Below, in pieces: positions 59,265-64,000 of a stretch of 64,000 bases of DNA. The stretch is from Allomuricauda sp. (GTDB lineage: Bacteria > Bacteroidota > Bacteroidia > Flavobacteriales > Flavobacteriaceae): the NCBI RefSeq assembly GCF_028280385.1, contig NZ_JANQLX010000015.1, positions 744,001 through 808,000 on the forward strand. The letters are read 5' to 3'. The notes beneath the pieces are model-generated. The model searched no databases and had not been told where the DNA came from. It was given only the letters and a program-made list of their open reading frames with translations. Every line of letters begins with the position of its first letter. Position 1 is the stretch's first letter. Made by a program: the position numbers and the translations under genes.

Positions 59265-59302
59265 GGGGAGGTGCGTTGATACGTAGTATCAACGCGGAGG
59301 GG
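59265..59302 (-). repeat. Palindromic repeat, DUF559-associated family, copy c (inverted)
   Basis: On the plus strand GGGGAGGTG (59265-59273), a 21-bp perfect palindrome with core GTTGATACGTAGTATCAAC, then CGGAGGGG. It is inverted relative to copies a and b, with a third kind of centre. Confidence 0.75.
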
Positions 59303-59310
59303 TGTTACAA

Positions 59311-59338
59311 AAAAAACGGGGCGTAAAAGCCCCGTTTT
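59311..59338. terminator. Bidirectional terminator
   Basis: AAAACGGGGC, loop GTAAAA, GCCCCGTTTT (59313-59338): a GC-rich stem with A/T runs on both sides, between convergent genes (DUF1348 and DoxX). Confidence 0.9.
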
Positions 59339-59367
59339 CCACAAAAATCTAACTAAAACCAACCTAA

Positions 59368-59814
59368 CTATACAGGTTTGATCCAAAGCAGGTGTTTCCA
59401 CTTGCTTTTTTCTATAAGAATGAGCAATATGTTAATGGTGAATAGACCTCCGGTCTCGAGCAGTTCACCCAGTTCATCGGCCTCCAAAAACACATGGAAC
59501 AAAAAGATGTGCAAGGTTATGGGTAGCAAGAAAATGGCGCCTACAAAGCTGGTGCCCTGCAGCAGTACCAACAGACCAAATAACAATTCACAAATGCCCA
59601 GTACCTGCCAAAAGTATCCGGTCTGTTTGGCTCCACTGATGTACAATATTTTTTGAAGGGTACTTTCCTTTTCAGGAGCTTTAAATTTCTCGGCTTTCTC
59701 CACCACTTCAAGGGGGGAAGGAATGGGCTTTTGAAACTTCTGGATACCTCCATAGACCATCATTCCTCCCAAAATAAGGCGAAGGATTATGAAAACGATA
59801 TTCTTGATGCTCAT
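59368..59814 (-). CDS. DoxX family membrane protein
   Basis: A 148-residue protein (start MSIKNIVFIILRLILGG at 59814; the frame reaches 59859 but that part overlaps the HmuY gene) with four predicted TM helices (about 4-22, 65-85, 92-110, 118-135) and the DoxX/SURF4-like pattern LILGGMMVYGGIQKF, GYFWQVLGICELLFGLLVLL. Role unclear in most members; some support redox or quinone functions. Its start is 10 bp after the HmuY stop, so it is the last gene of the receptor-HmuY-DoxX unit, closed by the terminator at 59311. Confidence 0.88.
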   Translation of the reverse strand: MSIKNIVFIILRLILGGMMVYGGIQKFQKPIPSPLEVVEKAEKFKAPEKESTLQKILYISGAKQTGYFWQVLGICELLFGLLVLLQGTSFVGAIFLLPITLHIFLFHVFLEADELGELLETGGLFTINILLILIEKSKWKHLLWIKPV

Positions 59815-59824
59815 GATGTCCGTT

Positions 59825-61366
59825 TTAGAGTCTTTCGTAGGTAAATTGGGCGTTACCACGTACCCCTTCGTTACTTACATAAGCCGTGAACATCATCTTA
59901 TAATAGTTGCCCGCGGCATCTTTTAGCACATAATAGCGGTCATCCTTCAATACCCCACCAAAGGCATCTCTCCATCCACTACCGATTACTGTTCTGTCAT
60001 CGTAAACCAACGCAGATTCGTCCACATCGCCTCTGGCAAAATCGGCATAGGAAGGCACGTCAAATTCTGTAACCACACCTTCGGAATCCCTTTCATAGGT
60101 GGTTATCTGATACAACCCAACACCCCCTAAAGTGTTGTGCACGGCAAAATCGGAATAGGTCAAACCCGCAACAAGTGGGCCTTGGTAACCATAATAGGAA
60201 AACACCCCACTAAAGTTGATGTCCCATGCATCTGCTGCTGGTTCTACGCTTACGCTCTGACCTTCGGTCAAGCTAAAACCAGAAACCAAGTAGCTGGAAT
60301 TCTTGGGAACCGTTACCTCCGAGAAATTTGCTGTCTCGTCCAAGGCTGTATATTGAATAGTATAATTGCTTCCATCGCTCAAGATTCGCACCTTCATATA
60401 ACCTCGATGATCCCCAGTGGTATTGATACTTCCAGGTTCGGCGGCTTCGGTAGGAATCTCGTTTCCAAGACCTACAATGTAAACATTGTTCTCGTCGGCC
60501 GTTGTGGAAATCTCTGCAAAGGCTGTCCCTTCCAAATCCCCTTGCCAACTATCGGTAAATACAACACCTTCGTCAATATCCCCATACTGGAAATAACCCA
60601 CAGGCAATCCTTGAAGTAGTTCTTCCACCGTATTTACGGTTACGGTAGTAGGTTGAAAGGTCATGGGGTCCAAAGTGTTCAATTCCATGGGAGTGGTCAA
60701 GGCTGTGGCCTCAGTTACCGAAAGTAAATCAGTGATTCCATCCAACTCCGCGGCTGATACTAATAATGATGCATTCAAATACACCCGGTTTTCGGTGCCA
60801 TTAAAAAGACCTAGTTCCCAAGTATCCCGTCTTACCGCCGTCTGAACCCCGGAGCTAAAGTCGAAATACACCTGATTGGGCATGTTGGAACCCCCATTTT
60901 CCAAATCGATGATGCCATTTAGAGCGGCGATGGGTGAAAAACTTACGGTCGCAGAGTTTACGGAGCCATTTATCCAGTCCGTATTATCAAAACCATCCAA
61001 GGAGAAGGTAACCGACTTGGTGGTTCCTTCAATAGGGTCGAGGATTTTAGTAAAAGAAATGGTAGTACTTAAGTCCCCGATAGCAACAGGTAGGGAAATG
61101 CTTCCTGAGTTGGCGGCGGGAACGGTAGAAAAGTCAGTACCATAAACCGCATTTTCGCCTGTAAAGGACACGGTGATGGTGCCAGCTTCAGTGGCCGCCC
61201 TGGAGAAATTCAGGGTGATTTCCTTGGTGGTATCCGTTTCGGACGTACTAATGGTTGCAGAACTAAAGGTTACCGAGAAATCGATAAGATCTTCGGAATC
61301 ATCACTACTGCAAGAACTCAAAATCGCTAAAAACAGCGACACATATAAAAACGTAAGTTTTTTCAT
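59825..61366 (-). CDS. HmuY-like heme-binding lipoprotein with Calx-beta-like N-domain
   Basis: A 513-residue surface lipoprotein: signal MKKLTFLYVSLFLAILSSC (Cys 19), acidic SSDDSED stretch typical of surface export, an N-terminal Calx-beta-like domain (about 28-145; TKEITLNFSRAATEAGTITVSFTGENAVYGTDF) and a HmuY domain (about 165-513; NQVYFDFSSGVQTAVRRDTWELGLF and YYVLKDAAGNYYKMMFTAY at the C-terminus). HmuY proteins capture heme and pass it to a TonB receptor. The gene starts 5 bp after the receptor gene stop. It is longer than Porphyromonas HmuY, mostly from the extra N-terminal domain. Confidence 0.85.
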   Translation of the reverse strand: MKKLTFLYVSLFLAILSSCSSDDSEDLIDFSVTFSSATISTSETDTTKEITLNFSRAATEAGTITVSFTGENAVYGTDFSTVPAANSGSISLPVAIGDLSTTISFTKILDPIEGTTKSVTFSLDGFDNTDWINGSVNSATVSFSPIAALNGIIDLENGGSNMPNQVYFDFSSGVQTAVRRDTWELGLFNGTENRVYLNASLLVSAAELDGITDLLSVTEATALTTPMELNTLDPMTFQPTTVTVNTVEELLQGLPVGYFQYGDIDEGVVFTDSWQGDLEGTAFAEISTTADENNVYIVGLGNEIPTEAAEPGSINTTGDHRGYMKVRILSDGSNYTIQYTALDETANFSEVTVPKNSSYLVSGFSLTEGQSVSVEPAADAWDINFSGVFSYYGYQGPLVAGLTYSDFAVHNTLGGVGLYQITTYERDSEGVVTEFDVPSYADFARGDVDESALVYDDRTVIGSGWRDAFGGVLKDDRYYVLKDAAGNYYKMMFTAYVSNEGVRGNAQFTYERL

Positions 61367-61371
61367 GGTTT

Positions 61372-63537
61372 TTAATTAAGGTTTAATTTGTATGATAGTT
61401 TTAAAAAATAGGATCTCCCGTTACCGAACAACCTGCTGGCAGTTGAATTGGATGCATGTGCTCCTGAGGGAACGTCGGAGGCGTTTACGGTAACAATGTC
61501 GAAGATGTTTCGTGCACCAAGGGTGATATCTAAATCCTTGGTTATACTGGTTCTGACAGAAGCATCCATCCAAGTGAAATCATCCGTCTGCCCTACAACG
61601 GGACCACTGTCTCCAGGGACCAAAACCTGTGTTCTTCCGGTATACTTTAATTGGGTGGAAAGGGTGGTTTTCCAAGAAGGAATGGTATAACCCAAGGTGG
61701 TCTGAAGGTTGAAACTCCAGAGATAATCGCTATTACTGTCTTCCGAGCCGTCTATGGCGGTGGATTCGCCCATATAGGTTGCTCCCAGTCCGGCTTGCCA
61801 ACGATTCAATTTGATGCTGTTCTCCCACGAAAAGCCTAATATTTTGGAATAATCCACGTTGGCAAAGGTGAAGAGGCTTCGGTCATTGTCATCCGCGGTT
61901 ACCACGCTGGCAATCTTGTCCTGAATATCAAAGTAATATGACTTAATCGCCGATTTTACGAGGCCACTTTCCCCGATTTTGTATTTGTTTTCGAAATTCA
62001 AGAACACAGAAATTCCATCTTCGGGTTGCAGGTTGGGATTGCCTTGAACATTGTGGTTGGCATCCACAAAATAGAAGAACAGTTCCTCAAAATTGGGCGC
62101 CCTGAATGCAGAGCCAAAGACGGCTTTTAGTTTAAAGGTATCCGTGAAATCATAGGTAGAGGAGAGGGACCAAATCAGTTGGTTACCAAACTGAGAATTG
62201 TTGGTGAACCGTGCTCCTGGATAAAAGGATAGCTTGTCCGTTAGATTAAAGTCCAGTACCCCAAAAAAGTCATAGTTTTCCAAAGTATTTTCTACCACAT
62301 CATTGGAATATTCCCCGGTGGCAATGGCATCAAACCCAGTTTGGCGGGTAAACTCATACCCCAACTGCGCATTAAAAAACTCCGATCTGGGGACGATGTT
62401 GGATACAAAACCCTTGGAATAGTAAATTTTACTGGACTGACTCAAATCATCCGAAATAAAGGACTCAATACCTTGTTGCAGAATGTTGTAAACATATTGT
62501 TGGTAGTAACGTTTTTGGTCTTGGTATGAAAAGAACAGATTATAATTGGTCAGTCCCCTTAAAGGACCCGAAACGGTGAGGTTGTTCACCCAGCGATCGG
62601 TTTCAAAAATTTTATCCAATGCGGTTGGGTTTACCAAACCGGTGCCGGGATCCATGCGTCCGGTTACGTTTCGATCGTAAACCGTCACCTCTTCGTCAAA
62701 GTACTGCAGCTTAAAAAAGATATTGTGCTTGCCCAAGGTGGCATTTAGGTTGCCAAATGCGGTCAGTTGTTCCTTAGGGTTCCATTCGGTTCCACGGAGA
62801 CCGTCATTGATCAAGGTGTTATCCTGGATATTGACATAATCTTTACCTCGGAAGTTGTTATAAAAACCGGCATAATCGTTTCTGGATGCTCCAATGGAAT
62901 AGCCCAATTGGTTATTGGGCTGATTGCTGATTTTGAAATTTTGGATGTGTCGACCTTCATCAAAAAGGGCATATTCGTCGCCTACGGTTTCCTCCTGCAC
63001 GGATACTTGTACCTGCCAGGCATAATCACCCTCCAAGCTCCGTTTGGTTATGATATTGATAACCCCCGCTACGGCATTGTCCCCATATAATACTCCCATC
63101 GAACCTTCCACGATTTCGATACGGTCCACATCCTCCAAGTTGATTTGGGTGATATCGATATTGTTGCCCACTCCGTTGTCACTGGCCACCGGAATCCCAT
63201 CAATCAGGATTTTCACGTATTGGCCATCCAAGCCAAACATGGTCACAGTTGATCTTCCAGTGGAGGCGTCTGGAGTAATTGTGATATTGAGATTATAGTT
63301 CAGAATATCGGCTAGATTGTTACCCGCGACTTTGGCAATGTCCTTTTGATTTACCACGCCAACGGCGAATAATTTCTTGCTGAGTGACATCACTTTACTC
63401 TCTCCGGTCACTACAACTTCGTTCAATTGCTTGATCGCCATGGTTTCTTGCTCTAAAGAATCAAGTTGTTGTGCGTTACTGTAAACGCTTAATAAACAAG
63501 ATGTTGTGGCTACGAGTATTCGGTTATTTAGATTCAT
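61372..63537 (-). CDS. TonB-dependent outer membrane receptor (heme/siderophore type)
   Basis: A 721-residue receptor: signal peptide (to about residue 22, YSNAQ), plug domain (about 40-155; TGESKVMSLSKKLFAVGVVNQKD, YVKILIDGIPVASDNG, IEIVEGSMGVLYGDNAVAGVINIITKR), then a 22-strand barrel ending GNGRSYFLKLSYKLNLN with terminal aromatic-type strand. It has no STN or carboxypeptidase-like domain, unlike the SusC at 4523. Followed at once by the HmuY-like gene (5 bp), so heme or a related iron source is the likely cargo. Divergent from the DUF6607 gene with a shared dyad operator. Confidence 0.94.
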   Translation of the reverse strand: MNLNNRILVATTSCLLSVYSNAQQLDSLEQETMAIKQLNEVVVTGESKVMSLSKKLFAVGVVNQKDIAKVAGNNLADILNYNLNITITPDASTGRSTVTMFGLDGQYVKILIDGIPVASDNGVGNNIDITQINLEDVDRIEIVEGSMGVLYGDNAVAGVINIITKRSLEGDYAWQVQVSVQEETVGDEYALFDEGRHIQNFKISNQPNNQLGYSIGASRNDYAGFYNNFRGKDYVNIQDNTLINDGLRGTEWNPKEQLTAFGNLNATLGKHNIFFKLQYFDEEVTVYDRNVTGRMDPGTGLVNPTALDKIFETDRWVNNLTVSGPLRGLTNYNLFFSYQDQKRYYQQYVYNILQQGIESFISDDLSQSSKIYYSKGFVSNIVPRSEFFNAQLGYEFTRQTGFDAIATGEYSNDVVENTLENYDFFGVLDFNLTDKLSFYPGARFTNNSQFGNQLIWSLSSTYDFTDTFKLKAVFGSAFRAPNFEELFFYFVDANHNVQGNPNLQPEDGISVFLNFENKYKIGESGLVKSAIKSYYFDIQDKIASVVTADDNDRSLFTFANVDYSKILGFSWENSIKLNRWQAGLGATYMGESTAIDGSEDSNSDYLWSFNLQTTLGYTIPSWKTTLSTQLKYTGRTQVLVPGDSGPVVGQTDDFTWMDASVRTSITKDLDITLGARNIFDIVTVNASDVPSGAHASNSTASRLFGNGRSYFLKLSYKLNLN

Positions 63538-63554
63538 TCTTGATTAATTGTCGA

Positions 63555-63562
63555 CAAATATA
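63555..63562 (-). promoter_or_regulatory. -7 element of the TonB receptor operon
   Basis: The minus strand reads TATATTTG (TAnnTTTG), 17 bp before the receptor ATG at 63537. The expected -33 falls inside the dyad at 63567-63589. Confidence 0.6.
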
Positions 63563-63566
63563 TAGG

Positions 63567-63589
63567 TTATTTTAATTCAGTCTAAATAA
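63567..63589. promoter_or_regulatory. Candidate iron-regulator (Fur/DtxR-like) operator
   Basis: TTATTTTAA and TCTAAATAA are inverted halves (7 of 9 pairs) separated by TTCAG. The half TCTAAATAA resembles the AT-rich dyads used by iron regulators in this phylum. It covers the -33 regions of both divergent promoters, ideal for co-repression. Which regulator binds is inference. Confidence 0.45.
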
Positions 63590-63595
63590 AATTAA

Positions 63596-63603
63596 TATTT
63601 TTG
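63596..63603 (+). promoter_or_regulatory. -7 element of the DUF6607 gene
   Basis: TATTTTTG (TAnnTTTG), 35 bp before the ATG at 63639. Its -33 position, about 19 nt upstream, falls in the left half of the dyad (TTTAAT). Confidence 0.55.
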
Positions 63604-63638
63604 TCACTCAAATTTTGATCATCTATAAGAATACCATT

Positions 63639-64000
63639 ATGAAGAAATCAACCATTTTTTTGGCACTATTGGTAAGTGCAACTACAATTATGCAAGCGCA
63701 GAAAAAAAAGGATTTGGACCGCCAAGCTATTTTGGACATGTGTGGTTGCTACGACATTACTTTTAAGTACACGGAGACTTTTGCCCCTGAAATCGATTAC
63801 GAGAAGAAAATGGACTATACTGCTGGTGCCTTGGAACTGGCTTTGCCCATTGTTGATGAAAAAAACAAGATTTCCATCCAACATTTATTGGTGATCAATG
63901 ATTCCATGGTCATCAAGCACTGGCGACAGGATTGGGAATACGAAAATCAAAATGTGTTCTATTATGACAAGGACAATAATTGGAAATTTGGAACACTTCC
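63639..64000 (+). CDS. DUF6607 family secreted protein, truncated by window end
   Basis: An open frame from ATG at 63639 to the edge (120 codons, no stop). It begins MKKSTIFLALLVSATTIMQAQ, a Sec signal, then KKDLDRQAILDMCGCYDITFKYTETFAP and VINDSMVIKHWRQDWEY, the N-terminal blocks of DUF6607. Members are about 290-300 residues, so some 60 percent is missing. The family is frequently found beside heme/iron receptor genes in Flavobacteriia (recollection), and here shares a divergent control region with one. Function unknown; the conserved CGCY suggests a possible ligand or disulphide site. Confidence 0.85.
   Translation, partial: MKKSTIFLALLVSATTIMQAQKKKDLDRQAILDMCGCYDITFKYTETFAPEIDYEKKMDYTAGALELALPIVDEKNKISIQHLLVINDSMVIKHWRQDWEYENQNVFYYDKDNNWKFGTL

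Noticed and set aside
63548-63557. TTGTCGACAA palindrome as the main operator of the heme-uptake locus
   Set aside because: Only 10 bp and located at the edge of the -7 box; the 23-bp dyad over both -33 regions is a better candidate.

Overview
The window looks like chromosomal DNA of a member of the Bacteroidota, most likely a marine Flavobacteriaceae of the Muricauda/Flagellimonas/Maribacter type. This rests on the SusC/SusD pair with a FecR and ECF sigma control module, family content typical of the group (GSCFA, DUF4230, DUF6607, DUF4136, DUF5522, HmuY), moderately AT-rich DNA, several promoter cores of the Bacteroidetes form TAnnTTTG, and a tRNA without an encoded CCA end. Genus is inference; no 16S gene is present.

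Region 1 (1-19525) is a polysaccharide/glycoconjugate utilisation locus. The minus strand carries ECF sigma, FecR anti-sigma, SusC with STN signalling domain, SusD and a large FG-GAP/VCBS lipoprotein cut by the left edge. The divergent plus strand carries a tight three-gene operon: GH63-like alpha-glucosidase lipoprotein, a 1011-residue APH kinase / M23 / class-III aminotransferase fusion, and a GH2 beta-galactosidase lipoprotein. A family-10-like glycosidase converges on it behind a strong bidirectional terminator. The kinase plus PLP lyase pair resembles hydroxylysine kinase plus phosphohydroxylysine lyase; with an alpha-glucosidase and a beta-galactosidase this would dismantle the collagen glycan Glc-alpha1,2-Gal-beta-hydroxylysine. 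This is the most exciting hypothesis of the window.

Region 2 (19700-23200) is accessory: an amidase plus two-TM SLATT/DUF4231-like pair, an AT-rich orphan membrane protein gene lying between the initiator tRNA gene and a decayed copy of the tRNA 3' end (possible integration relic), and a 94-bp tandem repeat. Region 3 (23200-54271) is mostly housekeeping: AgcS symporter, Era, Der, an outer membrane barrel, PBP1C with a thioester alpha-2-macroglobulin, LemA/TPM proteins, MerR and M23 proteins, AlaRS, GSCFA and DUF4230 proteins, aromatic amino acid hydroxylase, a small HExxH membrane protein, a PLP deaminase/desulfhydrase, a LysM glucosaminidase and HemL.

Region 4 (54300-59340) is accessory again: a DUF559 nuclease gene bracketed by inverted palindromic repeats, further gene-free copies of the same repeat family, a Tat-leader-like flavoprotein, AraC and TetR regulators, and an alpha/beta hydrolase with DUF1348 protein framed by matching TetR-type operators. 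Region 5 (59368-64000) is a heme/iron-uptake-like locus: TonB receptor, HmuY-like lipoprotein and DoxX protein in one operon, divergent from a DUF6607 gene cut by the right edge, with a shared dyad operator between the two promoters.
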